A stretch of DNA of 64,000 nt from Nevskia sp964451925 (GTDB lineage: Bacteria > Pseudomonadota > Gammaproteobacteria > Nevskiales > Nevskiaceae): positions 20,142-84,141 of the forward strand of contig CAYVKA010000016.1 of assembly GCA_964451925.1 (NCBI GenBank), read 5' to 3'. Position numbers and translations under genes: made by a program. The notes beneath the pieces are model-generated. The model did not search any database. It was given only the letters and a program-made list of their open reading frames with translations, and was not told the DNA's origin. Of this stretch, positions 53,730 through 62,647 are shown piece by piece. The first letter of the stretch is position 1. Each line of letters opens with the position of its first letter.

Positions 53730-55391
53730 TTGAGCCTGACCCGACGAAAACTGCTGTTGCACAGCGCTACCCTTGGCGGTGCCATGTCCGTACCGGGACG
53801 GGTTCTCGCCGAAGCGCTGCCGGAGCTGCCGTTGTGCACGCCGCGGGGCTTGCGCAAGGTGGCGTTGCGCCCGGCCGCACCGATCAAGGCGCCGCTGCAT
53901 CCGCAGTCCCTGGCACGCTTTGTCGATCCCCTGCCGATACCGGAGATTGCGCGCGCCGCTGGCCAACGCTCCGATCCCGCCGCGGCCGGGCGGCAGCTGC
54001 CCTGCTATCGCATCGCCATGCGCGAGATCGAAGTGCAGCTGCACCGCGACCTCAAGCCGACACGCTGCTGGAGTTACGGCAACGGCGTGCCAGGCCCGAC
54101 ATTCGACACGCGCAGCGGGCAGGGTCTGCTGGTCGAGTGGGTCAACGAACTGCCGTTGCGTCATTTCCTGCCCATCGACCATACGCTGCACGGGGCCGGC
54201 AGCGACGTACCCGAGGTCCGCACCGTGACGCACGTGCATGGCGCCCGGGTGCCGCCGGAGAGTGACGGGTATCCGGAAAAATGGTTCACGCCCGGGCAGT
54301 CGGCACTGTATCGCTACCCGAACCGGCAGGACGCCGCCACGCTGTGGTACCACGACCACACCATGGGCATCGAACGCCTCAACCAGTACGCCGGCCTGCT
54401 CGGCGCCTGGCTGATCCGCGACGAGGTCGAGGAGGCACTGCGGCTGCCGGCCGGGCCGTATGAGGTTCCGCTGCTGCTGTTCGATCGCCTGCTCGACCAG
54501 GACGGGCAGCTGCAGTATCCCACCTCGGGCATGAGCGATTCGCCCTGGGTGTCGGAAGTCTACGGTGACGCTATCCTGGTCAACGGCAAGCTCTATCCCT
54601 ATCTGGAGGTCGAGCCACGTCAGTACCGGTTCCGCGTGGTCAACGCTTCCAATTCCCGCTTCTACTACCTGGAGCTGTCCAACGGTCAGCCATTTCACCA
54701 GATCGGCAGCGACCAGGGTCTGCTGGCGGCGCCGGCGATACAGCGATCCCTGACCCTGGCTCCTGCCGAACGGGCCGATCTGATCATCGATTTCAGCGGA
54801 CACGGCGGCGAGCGCATCGTGCTGCAGAGTCAGTCCTTCGGCCTGCTGCAGTTCCGCGTTGCGGCGGGTCGGGACGCCGGCCCGGGTCAGTTGCCCGCGG
54901 TGTTGCGCCCGCTACGGCGCATTCTCCGATCTGCGGCGATAAGAACCCGCACGCTGACGCTCGACCAATACCTGGAGCCATCGACCAACGCCATGACCAT
55001 GCTGCTCAACCGCAGCTACTGGCGCCAACCGGTGACGGAAAAGCCATTGCTGGACACGGTGGAAATCTGGGAGCTGGTCAATTTCACCGGCGATGTCCAT
55101 CCCATCCACCTGCATCTGGTCCGCTTCCAGGTGCTGGAGCGGCAGCCCTTCGACATCGACGCCTACAACTTCGACCACAGGATGCGCTTGCTCGGCGCGC
55201 CGGTGCCGCCGGGCGCCGGTGAAGCGGGATGGAAGGATACCGTGCAGGCGCTGCCCGAAATGATCACTCGCATCATCGTGCGCTTCGAAGGCTATGCCGG
55301 ACGATATGTCTGGCACTGCCATGTGCTTGAGCACGCCGCCAACGAGATGATGCGGCCGTTTGAAGTGCTGCCGGCGCGACCCAAATCCTGA
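53730..55391 (+). CDS. Tat-exported multicopper oxidase (CotA/bilirubin-oxidase-like)
   Basis: A 553-residue periplasmic multicopper oxidase. The N-terminus carries a twin-arginine signal (TRRKLLLHSATLGG). The copper-binding blocks are all visible: HVHG, WYHDHTMG, HPIHLHLVRF and HCHVLEHAANEMM, giving type 1 and trinuclear copper sites. Substrates may be phenolics, Mn(II), Cu(I) or Fe(II); none can be chosen from sequence. The only start that includes the twin arginines is TTG 53730; no good Shine-Dalgarno is visible. It lies between two PF04185 paralogs on the same strand. Confidence 0.9.
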   Translation: MSLTRRKLLLHSATLGGAMSVPGRVLAEALPELPLCTPRGLRKVALRPAAPIKAPLHPQSLARFVDPLPIPEIARAAGQRSDPAAAGRQLPCYRIAMREIEVQLHRDLKPTRCWSYGNGVPGPTFDTRSGQGLLVEWVNELPLRHFLPIDHTLHGAGSDVPEVRTVTHVHGARVPPESDGYPEKWFTPGQSALYRYPNRQDAATLWYHDHTMGIERLNQYAGLLGAWLIRDEVEEALRLPAGPYEVPLLLFDRLLDQDGQLQYPTSGMSDSPWVSEVYGDAILVNGKLYPYLEVEPRQYRFRVVNASNSRFYYLELSNGQPFHQIGSDQGLLAAPAIQRSLTLAPAERADLIIDFSGHGGERIVLQSQSFGLLQFRVAAGRDAGPGQLPAVLRPLRRILRSAAIRTRTLTLDQYLEPSTNAMTMLLNRSYWRQPVTEKPLLDTVEIWELVNFTGDVHPIHLHLVRFQVLERQPFDIDAYNFDHRMRLLGAPVPPGAGEAGWKDTVQALPEMITRIIVRFEGYAGRYVWHCHVLEHAANEMMRPFEVLPARPKS

Positions 55392-55494
55392 CCGGGCTTG
55401 TGGCCGCGCGATGATCGTGAGGTAAGGGCCAGTACCCGTGCCGGGAAAAGTCCTTCTCGATCCCGTCCGGCACTGCGGGAGCGGGGCCGATGGG

Positions 55495-55539
55495 CTGTCA
55501 CATGCCAGTCACTGTGGCGTCATCTTGCCTCCTTAAGCT
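55495..55539 (+). promoter_or_regulatory. Phosphate (PhoB) box of the third PF04185 gene
   Basis: Three half-sites at exact 11-bp spacing: CTGTCAC (55495-55501), CAGTCAC (55506-55512) and GCGTCAT (55517-55523). They match CTGTCAY at seven, six and five of seven positions. TAAGCT (55534-55539) lies 10 bases after the last, at -10 distance. It is the best phosphate box in the window. Confidence 0.75.
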
Positions 55540-55636
55540 CCCTGCGCTGCCGCATCAGGCGGCCCCTGTATTGATTCTCAAAAAAATCTTCCATGCACCA
55601 TGCACGGAAGGCATCCATTTCGGGAGCTTAAAGATA

Positions 55637-57310
55637 ATGTTCAAACGCACGGGATTGAGTCTTGCGGTTGCCGCCCTGGTGGGGCTGGCCGCTTGTTCAA
55701 ATAACGACAACAACAGTTCGAGCGCCTCCAGCGATCCGGCCACGAAACTGAGCACCACCACCCCGATCAAGCATCTGGTGGTGATATTCCAGGAAAACGT
55801 CTCGTTCGATCACTATTTCGCCACCTATCCGGTCGCGACCAATCCTTCGGGCGAGCCGCAGTTCACCGCGGCGAGTGGCACCCCCAGCGTCAACGGTCTC
55901 AGCGGCGCGCTGCTGACCGGCAATCCCAACAAGACCAATACCGCCAACGGCACCGGCGCCGCCAATCCGTTCCGCCTGGACCTGTCGCAGGCGGCGACTG
56001 TCGACCAGAACCACGCCTATCCGGCCGAACAGCTGGCCTACGACAACCTGCTGATGGACCTGTTCCCGAAGAACACCGGTTCCGGCACCAAGGGCGGCAC
56101 CGGCGCGTTCGGCACCAGCGGCCAGGTCATGGGCTACTACGACGGCAACACCGTGACCGCGCTGTGGAACTACGCCCAGCACTACGCGATGAGCGACAAC
56201 TCGTTCAGCACCACCTTCGGCCCATCGACGGTTGGCGCGATCAACCTGATCTCCGGCCAGACCGATGGCGCCAAGCCGGGTCCGACCTTCCCCAAGGCGA
56301 CGGACGGCACCTACGACGAGTACACCGACAACAACGGCAACCAGGCTGCCACGCTGGTGCCGGACGGTAATGGCGGTTACGCTGATGTTGACGACGACGA
56401 CCCCACCGGCGACGTCTGCTCCGACCCGCAGTACAACTTCACGATGACCGGCAAGAACATCGGCGACCTGCTCAACGCCGCCAATATCAGCTGGGGCTTC
56501 TTCGAGGGCGGCTTCGACCTGACCGTGACCAACAGCGGCACCAACACCACCGGTTGCAAGCGCACCACCAAGTCGAGCGTCACCGGCACCACCAAGGTGG
56601 ACTACATCCCGCATCACCAGCCGTTCCAGTACTACGCCTCCACCGCCAACCTGAACCATACCCGTCCGAGTTCGACTGCGGTGATCGGCACCTCGAACGA
56701 CGGCGGCGCTAACCACCAGTACGACAGCCACGATTTCCTCGATGCGCTGGCGGCCGGCAACCTGCCGGCGGTCAGCTTCGTCAAGGCGCCGGGCTATCAG
56801 GACGGCCATTCCGGCTATTCCGACCCGCTCGACGAGCAGACCTTCGTCACCACGGTGGTCAACGCCGTGCAGAAGTCGCCGCAGTGGCCGAGCACCGCGG
56901 TGGTGGTCCTGTACGACGATTCCGACGGCTGGTATGACCATGTCGCCAACATCGTGCGCGGCTCCAAGATCCCGGTGTCGGGCTTCGACGTGCTGGCGCA
57001 GTGCACCTCGGTCAACACCGAAGTGCTGCCGGGTGTCGATGGCGGCAAGCCGGCCCAGGGCCGCTGCGGCTATGGTCCGCGCCAGCCGCTGCTGATCATC
57101 TCGCCGTACGCCAGGGCCAACTTCGTCGACCACACCGAAACCGACCAGACCTCGGTGCTGCGCTTCATCGAAGACAACTGGCTGGCCGGTCAGCGCATCC
57201 CCGGCTCCTATGACGCCATTGCCGGCACGCTCGGCAACATGTTCGACTTCGTCGACAAGCCCAATGTGACGCCGTACCTGCTCAACCCGGCCACTGGCCT
57301 GCCGCAGTAA
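55637..57310 (+). CDS. PF04185 phosphoesterase lipoprotein (AcpA-like), paralog
   Basis: A 557-residue exported lipoprotein with lipobox VGLAAC (Cys20). Active-site blocks are VVIFQENVSFDHYFATYP, GPSTVGAINLISGQTDG and VVLYDDSDGWYDHVANIV. It is the close tandem paralog of the 51802 gene; the differences are mostly in loops between motifs. I start at ATG 55637 with GGGAG ten bases upstream; an upstream in-frame start would place the phosphate box inside the gene. Predicted to release phosphate from organic phosphoesters at the inner face of the outer membrane or in the periplasm. Confidence 0.88.
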   Translation: MFKRTGLSLAVAALVGLAACSNNDNNSSSASSDPATKLSTTTPIKHLVVIFQENVSFDHYFATYPVATNPSGEPQFTAASGTPSVNGLSGALLTGNPNKTNTANGTGAANPFRLDLSQAATVDQNHAYPAEQLAYDNLLMDLFPKNTGSGTKGGTGAFGTSGQVMGYYDGNTVTALWNYAQHYAMSDNSFSTTFGPSTVGAINLISGQTDGAKPGPTFPKATDGTYDEYTDNNGNQAATLVPDGNGGYADVDDDDPTGDVCSDPQYNFTMTGKNIGDLLNAANISWGFFEGGFDLTVTNSGTNTTGCKRTTKSSVTGTTKVDYIPHHQPFQYYASTANLNHTRPSSTAVIGTSNDGGANHQYDSHDFLDALAAGNLPAVSFVKAPGYQDGHSGYSDPLDEQTFVTTVVNAVQKSPQWPSTAVVVLYDDSDGWYDHVANIVRGSKIPVSGFDVLAQCTSVNTEVLPGVDGGKPAQGRCGYGPRQPLLIISPYARANFVDHTETDQTSVLRFIEDNWLAGQRIPGSYDAIAGTLGNMFDFVDKPNVTPYLLNPATGLPQ

Positions 57311-57349
57311 AGCGAAGCGCGGTTTATCGCGCGGAAGCTGTTTCTCAGC

Positions 57350-57383
57350 CGCCGGTGGCGGGACATTAGTCCCGCCACCGGCG
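57350..57383 (+). terminator. Hairpin terminator after the third PF04185 gene
   Basis: A 15-bp perfect stem (57350-57364 and 57369-57383) with loop ATTA, followed by CTGTCATTTTC. The T-run is short, so termination may be partial. Confidence 0.65.
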
Positions 57384-57433
57384 CTGTCATTTTCAGCTCC
57401 GGGATTCGCCCGGAGCCGTATGAGTCAAGTTCA

Positions 57434-58855
57434 GTGTTGATCCGACCTTCAGTTCCTTATATCCGGCCGGCGCGCCGTGGCGCCGGCCATCTGTTGCTGG
57501 CTCTCGTCGCGCTGCTGGCCGCTGGCTGCGGACGCCAGGGCGGGGCCCCGCCGCCGGCTGCCGCCATCGCCGATGCCGCCAGGCCGCTCAGCGTGATGGC
57601 GCAGATCGGCAAGAAGCTGTTCTTCGAACCGTCCCTTTCCGTTTCGGGCCGGCAGTCCTGCGCCAGCTGCCACGATCCGGAGCATGCCTTTGGCCCGGCC
57701 AACAGCCTCGCCGCGCAACTGGGCGGGCCGCGTCTCGATTTGCAGGGCCTGCGTGCCGCGCCCAAGCTTAGCTACCTGATCGAAACGCCCAACTTTACGA
57801 TCGGCCCGGACAGTGATGTGGCGGGCCTCGAGCAGCGCGTGCCCGGCGTCTCGCCGCATGCCGGTGCCAAGGCCGGCATCCTGGCTGCCGCGCCGCCACC
57901 CAATCCCGCGCGACTGGCGCGCATCGCCCCGGGCGTGGCCAAGTCCAGCAGCGCCGCGGCCGCCGCCACGGCGCTGGTGCCGCAGGGCGGCCTGTTCTGG
58001 GACGGCCGCGAGGACACACTGCAGGGGCAGGCCCTGGGGCCGCTGCTGAATCCGCTGGAGATGGGCAACACCTCGGCGGATGAAATCGTGGCCAAGCTGC
58101 GCCGGCTGGACATCGTCGCGCAGCTGAAACAGCTGTCCGGTCCCAATGTGGAGACCGACGCCAAGCTGCTGTTGTCCGAAGCGCTGTTCGCCATCGGCCG
58201 CTATGAGACCGAGGAGCGCGCCTTCGCGCCCTACGACAGCAAGTATGACCAGTACCTGCAAGGCCGGCTGGCGCTAAGCGAAGCCGAGATGCGCGGCCTC
58301 AAGCTGTACGAAGATCCGAAGAAGGGCAACTGCGCCACCTGTCATCCCGACCGCAGGGGCGCGGACGGACACCTGCCGCTGTTCACCGACTATCAGTACG
58401 AGGCGCTGGGCGTGCCGCGCAATGCGGAGCTGCGAGCCAACAGCGATCCGCAGTACTACGACCTCGGCATCTGCGGGCCGGAGCGCAAGGACGATTACGC
58501 CAGGCAGCCGAGCAACTGCGGCCTGTTCAAGACGCCATCGTTGCGCAACGTCGCCACCCGGCACGCCTTCTTCCACAATGGCGTCTACCACAAGCTCGAA
58601 GACGTGCTGCGCTTCTACGCCGAGCGCGACGTCCATGCGGAGAAATTCTACCCGCGCAAGGCCGACGGCACGGTCGACCGCTTCAATGATCTGCCGCAGC
58701 GCTACCGCGGCAATGTCGACACGGTCGATGCGCCGTTCGACCGCAAGCCCGGACAGCAGCCGGCGCTGGACGACCGCGAGATGCAGGACATCATCGCTTT
58801 TCTCGGCACGCTGAGCGACGGCTATCGAGCCGAAGCGCCAGGGAAAGGGCCGTAG
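57434..58855 (+). CDS. Dihaem cytochrome c peroxidase/MauG-family lipoprotein
   Basis: A 473-residue exported dihaem protein. The lipobox LLAAGC gives lipid Cys32 from the GTG start at 57434; a TTG at 57437 is also possible. Haem sites CASCH and CATCH are both present, with GKKLFFEPSLSVSGRQSC, LFWDGREDTLQ and IIAFLGTLSDGY. It is related to the 50309 protein but has a longer insert between the haem domains (roughly residues 120-180) and is lipid-anchored. It lies 124 bases after the third PF04185 gene on the same strand, so partial read-through is likely. Confidence 0.87.
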   Translation: MLIRPSVPYIRPARRGAGHLLLALVALLAAGCGRQGGAPPPAAAIADAARPLSVMAQIGKKLFFEPSLSVSGRQSCASCHDPEHAFGPANSLAAQLGGPRLDLQGLRAAPKLSYLIETPNFTIGPDSDVAGLEQRVPGVSPHAGAKAGILAAAPPPNPARLARIAPGVAKSSSAAAAATALVPQGGLFWDGREDTLQGQALGPLLNPLEMGNTSADEIVAKLRRLDIVAQLKQLSGPNVETDAKLLLSEALFAIGRYETEERAFAPYDSKYDQYLQGRLALSEAEMRGLKLYEDPKKGNCATCHPDRRGADGHLPLFTDYQYEALGVPRNAELRANSDPQYYDLGICGPERKDDYARQPSNCGLFKTPSLRNVATRHAFFHNGVYHKLEDVLRFYAERDVHAEKFYPRKADGTVDRFNDLPQRYRGNVDTVDAPFDRKPGQQPALDDREMQDIIAFLGTLSDGYRAEAPGKGP

Positions 58856-58923
58856 CCGGCGCCTCCGCGGCGGGCTTTCAGTGAACCGCCGGCGCGAGCC
58901 GGCTGCCGCCCCGCGGGCAGGGG

Positions 58924-60999
58924 CTAAGCGTTGCGAGCGCCGAACGCCTGCTCGCGCAGCTTGCGCAGTTCATCGCGCTTCTTCGCCGCCAGCTCGAACT
59001 CCAGGTTCTGCGCCGCCTGGTGCATCTCCTTCTCCAGCTTGGCGATGAGCTTGGCCAGCTTCTCCGGCGCCATGCTGCCGTAAGCCGCCTCGCGTTCCGC
59101 CACCTTCAGCGCCACTGCGCTGTCCAGCGCCTCGTAGCCGAAGCGCATGACATCGGCGACGCGCTTGCGCACACCCTTCGGCGTGATGCCGTGTTCCTTG
59201 TTGTACTCGACCTGCTTGGTGCGGCGGCGGTCGGTTTCGTCGAGGGCGCGGCGCATCGAGCCGGTGACCTCGTCGGCGTAGAGGATCGCCTTGCCCTCCA
59301 GGTTGCGCGCGGCGCGGCCGATGGTCTGGATCAGCGAGCGCTCGGAGCGCAGGAAGCCTTCCTTGTCGGCGTCGAGGATCGCCACCAGCGAAACCTCCGG
59401 CAGGTCCAGGCCCTCGCGCAGCAGGTTGATGCCCACCAGCACGTCGAACACGCCCAGGCGCAGATCGCGGATGATCTCGGCGCGCTCCACCGTGTCGATG
59501 TCGGAGTGCAGATAGCGCACCTTGACGCCGTGCTCGTGCAGGTAATCGGTGAGGTCTTCCGACATGCGCTTGGTCAGCGTGGTGATCAGCACGCGTTCCT
59601 TGCGCTCGACACGCAGGCGGATTTCGCCCAGCACGTCGTCGACCTGGGTCGAGGCCGGCCGCACCTCGACCGCCGGGTCGACCAAGCCGGTGGGACGTAC
59701 CACCTGCTCGACGATGGCGTCGTGCGACTTGTCCACCTCGTATGGCCCCGGCGTGGCCGAAACGTAGATGGTCTGCGGCACCAGGCGCTCGAATTCGTCG
59801 AACTTGAGCGGCCGGTTGTCCAGCGCCGAGGGCAGGCGGAAGCCGTATTCCACCAGCACTTCCTTGCGCGAGCGGTCGCCCTTGTACATGGCGCCGATCT
59901 GCGGCACGGTGACGTGGGATTCGTCGATCACCACGATGGCGTCCGGCGGCAGGTAGTCGAACAGGCAGGGCGGCGGTTCGCCCGGGCGGCGGCCGGTGAG
60001 CCAGCGCGAATAGTTTTCGATGCCGTTGCAGTAGCCGATTTCCTGGATCATCTCCAGGTCGAAGGTGGTGCGCTGTTCCAGCCGCTGCGCCTCCAGCAGC
60101 TTGCCGTTGGCGCGGAAGTATTCCAGGCGCTGGCGCAGCTCTTCCTGGATGCCTTCGCGCATCGAGAGGATGCGCTCGCGCGGCGTGACGTAGTGGCTCT
60201 TGGCGTAGATGGTGTAGCGCGGCAACTTCTGCCGCAGCTCGCCGGTGAGCGGATCGAAGGTGCTGATGCTCTCCACTTCGTCGTCGAACAGCTCGATGCG
60301 CACCGCCTCGTCGTCCGACTCGGCCGGATGCACGTCGATCACCTCGCCGCGCACGCGGTAGGTGGCGCGCGCCAGTTCCACGTCGTTGCGCGTGTACTGC
60401 ATCTCGGTCAGGCGGCGGATGATCTCGCGCTGGCCGATGCGCTCGCCACGCACCAGGTGCAGCACCATCTGGAAATACGATTCCGGGTCGCCCAGTCCGT
60501 AGATGGCGGAAACCGAGGCGACGATGATGGCATCCTTGCGCTCCATCAGCGCCTTGGTCGCCGACAGGCGCATCTGCTCGATGTGCTCGTTGATCGAGGA
60601 ATCCTTCTCGATGAAGGTGTCGGTGGAGGGGACGTAGGCCTCCGGCTGGTAGTAGTCGTAGTAGGAGACGAAGTACTCCACGGCGTTGTTGGGGAAGAAC
60701 TCCTTGAACTCGCCGTAAAGCTGGGCGGCCAGGGTCTTGTTCGGCGCCATCACCAGGGCCGGCCGCTGCTCGCGCTGGATCACGTTGGCGATGCTGTAGG
60801 TCTTGCCCGAGCCGGTCACACCGAGCAGGGTCTGGTGGGCCAGGCCGTCCTCGAGGTTGGCGCACATCTGGTCGATGGCGCGCGGCTGGTCGCCGGCCGG
60901 CTTCCAGTCGGCCTTGAGCTGGAAGCCTTCCTCGGCGCGGCGGCGCAGCCGCACCACCTTGTCTGGCGCCGGTTCCGGCGCGGGTTGGGGCTTGGCCAT
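58924..60999 (-). CDS. uvrB: Excinuclease ABC subunit B
   Basis: UvrB is the damage-verifying helicase-like subunit of nucleotide excision repair, cytoplasmic. The 691-residue product has Walker A (GVTGSGKT), the YYDYYQPEAYVP hairpin, RLSATKALMERKDAI, helicase motifs such as TIGRAARN, and the C-terminal UvrC-binding coiled coil (LEFELAAKKRDELRKLRE). The start ATG 60999 begins MAKPQPAPEPAPDK. E. coli uvrB has a LexA box; none of the CTGT-N8-ACAG type was seen in the upstream 150 bases. Confidence 0.98.
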   Translation of the reverse strand: MAKPQPAPEPAPDKVVRLRRRAEEGFQLKADWKPAGDQPRAIDQMCANLEDGLAHQTLLGVTGSGKTYSIANVIQREQRPALVMAPNKTLAAQLYGEFKEFFPNNAVEYFVSYYDYYQPEAYVPSTDTFIEKDSSINEHIEQMRLSATKALMERKDAIIVASVSAIYGLGDPESYFQMVLHLVRGERIGQREIIRRLTEMQYTRNDVELARATYRVRGEVIDVHPAESDDEAVRIELFDDEVESISTFDPLTGELRQKLPRYTIYAKSHYVTPRERILSMREGIQEELRQRLEYFRANGKLLEAQRLEQRTTFDLEMIQEIGYCNGIENYSRWLTGRRPGEPPPCLFDYLPPDAIVVIDESHVTVPQIGAMYKGDRSRKEVLVEYGFRLPSALDNRPLKFDEFERLVPQTIYVSATPGPYEVDKSHDAIVEQVVRPTGLVDPAVEVRPASTQVDDVLGEIRLRVERKERVLITTLTKRMSEDLTDYLHEHGVKVRYLHSDIDTVERAEIIRDLRLGVFDVLVGINLLREGLDLPEVSLVAILDADKEGFLRSERSLIQTIGRAARNLEGKAILYADEVTGSMRRALDETDRRRTKQVEYNKEHGITPKGVRKRVADVMRFGYEALDSAVALKVAEREAAYGSMAPEKLAKLIAKLEKEMHQAAQNLEFELAAKKRDELRKLREQAFGARNA

Positions 61000-61206
61000 A
61001 GGTCGGGAATTCGGGGAAAAGGGGGGATTTCGGGGGAGAATTTGCGTATCATTCTGCGCCCTTCAAGTGTCCGGCGGCCAATCGGCCGCCTGCCGACTCC
61101 CCTCGACCTCCGGGAGAGGGAAAGGCCGATCGCGCAGCGATTGGCGGGGTGAGGGAAGCCCGGGCACCGGGCTTCGGGACCGCTAATTTGTTACGAGGAT
61201 CTAGCC

Positions 61207-62382
61207 GTGGAACTCGCCGAACGCGTCAGCCGCATCAAGCCTTCGCCCACTCTTGCCGTGACCGCCAAGGCGGCCGAGCTGAAAGCGCAGGGCAAGGATG
61301 TGCTGTCGCTCGGCGCCGGCGAGCCGGACTTCGATACGCCGGCGCACGTCAAGGCAGCGGCCGAAAAGGCCATCCGCGACGGCTTCACCAAGTACACCGC
61401 GGTGGGCGGCACGCCCGGCCTGAAGAAGGCCGTGGCCGCCAAGCACCTGCGCGACAACGGCCTGGAATACGGCGCCGCGCAGATCCTGGTGTCCTGCGGC
61501 GGCAAGCAGGCCTGCTACAACCTGTGCCAGGCGCTGCTCAACCATGGCGACGAGGTCATCATCCCGGCGCCGTACTGGGTCAGCTATCCGGACATGGTGC
61601 TGCTGGCCGACGGCAAGCCGGTGATCATCGAGACCACCCAGGAAACGCGGCTGAAGATCACACCGGCCCAGCTGGAAGCGGCGATCACGCCGCGCACCCG
61701 CCTGATCTTCCTCAACAGCCCGTCCAACCCTTCCGGCATGGCCTACAGCAAGGCCGAGTTGGCGGCGCTGGGCGAGGTGCTGCGCAAGCATCCGCGCATC
61801 ATCATCGCCACCGACGACATGTACGAGAAGATCATCTGGACGGCCGAGCCGTTCGCCGACATCCTCAACGCCTGTCCGGACCTGTATGAGCGCACGGTGG
61901 TGATCCACGCCGTGTCCAAGACCTATGCCATGACCGGCTGGCGCATCGGCTGGGCCTGCGGCCCCAAGCCGCTGATCACCGCCATGGCGGACATCCAGAG
62001 CCAGAGCACCTCCAACCCCACCTCGATCTCGCAGGTGGCGGCGGAAGCGGCGCTGAACGGCGACCAGGCCTGCGTGGCGGAAATGGTGGTGGCGTTCAAG
62101 CGCCGCCACGACCTGCTGGTGGCCGGCCTCAACGGCATTCCGGGCGTGCAGTGCCAGCCTGGAGACGGCACGTTCTACGCCTTCCCCAAGGTGCAGGGCC
62201 TGATCGACAAGCTCGGCGTCAAGGACGACCTGGCGCTGTCCGACCTGTTGCTGCAGAAGGCGCTGGTGGCCGTGGTGCCGGGGTCGGCTTTCGGCACGCC
62301 GGGTCATCTGCGCCTGTCCTTCGCCACCAGCGATGAAGTGCTCAACAAGTGCGTGCAGCGGATCGCCGAAATCGCCAAATAA
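61207..62382 (+). CDS. Class I pyridoxal-phosphate aminotransferase (aspartate aminotransferase type)
   Basis: A 391-residue cytoplasmic transaminase, most like type Ib aspartate aminotransferases (aspartate plus 2-oxoglutarate). Blocks include LGAGEPDFDTP, YTAVGGTPGLKKAVA, NSPSNPSGMAY, and the Lys in SKTYAMTGWRIG that binds pyridoxal phosphate. It could equally prefer an aromatic or glutamate-prephenate substrate. The start is GTG 61207 with GAGGA just upstream. Its 200-base leader contains three strong hairpins (61069-61086, 61115-61135, 61156-61176), which might affect expression. Confidence 0.92.
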   Translation: MELAERVSRIKPSPTLAVTAKAAELKAQGKDVLSLGAGEPDFDTPAHVKAAAEKAIRDGFTKYTAVGGTPGLKKAVAAKHLRDNGLEYGAAQILVSCGGKQACYNLCQALLNHGDEVIIPAPYWVSYPDMVLLADGKPVIIETTQETRLKITPAQLEAAITPRTRLIFLNSPSNPSGMAYSKAELAALGEVLRKHPRIIIATDDMYEKIIWTAEPFADILNACPDLYERTVVIHAVSKTYAMTGWRIGWACGPKPLITAMADIQSQSTSNPTSISQVAAEAALNGDQACVAEMVVAFKRRHDLLVAGLNGIPGVQCQPGDGTFYAFPKVQGLIDKLGVKDDLALSDLLLQKALVAVVPGSAFGTPGHLRLSFATSDEVLNKCVQRIAEIAK

Positions 62383-62406
62383 TCCCCGGAAATATCTCTA
62401 AAAAGA

Positions 62407-62434
62407 TTGCGTTGTGACGCGTGTTGGCTAAAAT
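62407..62434 (+). promoter_or_regulatory. Promoter of tRNA-Asn
   Basis: TTGCGT (62407-62412) and TAAAAT (62429-62434) are 16 bases apart. A GC-rich discriminator follows, as is common for stringently controlled tRNA genes. Confidence 0.55.
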
Positions 62435-62450
62435 ACGCGTCCTGCCGCAT

Positions 62451-62526
62451 TCCCCGATAGCTCAGCCGGTAGAGCAAGCGACTGTTAATCGCTGGGTCGT
62501 TGGTTCGAGTCCAACTCGGGGAGCCA
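62451..62526 (+). tRNA. tRNA-Asn (anticodon GTT)
   Basis: A 76-base cloverleaf with acceptor arms TCCCCGA and TCGGGGA, encoded CCA, anticodon loop CTGTTAA (GTT) and T loop GTTCGAGTC. Confidence 0.97.
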
Positions 62527-62558
62527 CTTTACACAGGCAATTGATTCCAAAATAGAAA

Positions 62559-62586
62559 ATGGCGACCTCCCGGTCGCCATTTTTTT
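62559..62586 (+). terminator. Intrinsic terminator after tRNA-Asn
   Basis: A 9-bp stem (ATGGCGACC/GGTCGCCAT) with loop TCCC, followed by seven T. Confidence 0.9.
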
Positions 62587-62647
62587 GCGCGGCGGCCTGC
62601 CCGCCGTGGCTCTTGATCGGCATCGCTTTCGTCCCAACAAAGCGCCC

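Noticed and set aside
57384..57390. CTGTCAT as a phosphate box for the second MauG gene
   Set aside because: Only one half-site; the positions 11 bp on either side do not match, and it lies in the terminator tail.
61000..61206. LexA (SOS) box upstream of uvrB
   Set aside because: No CTGT-N8-ACAG motif found in this stretch on either strand.
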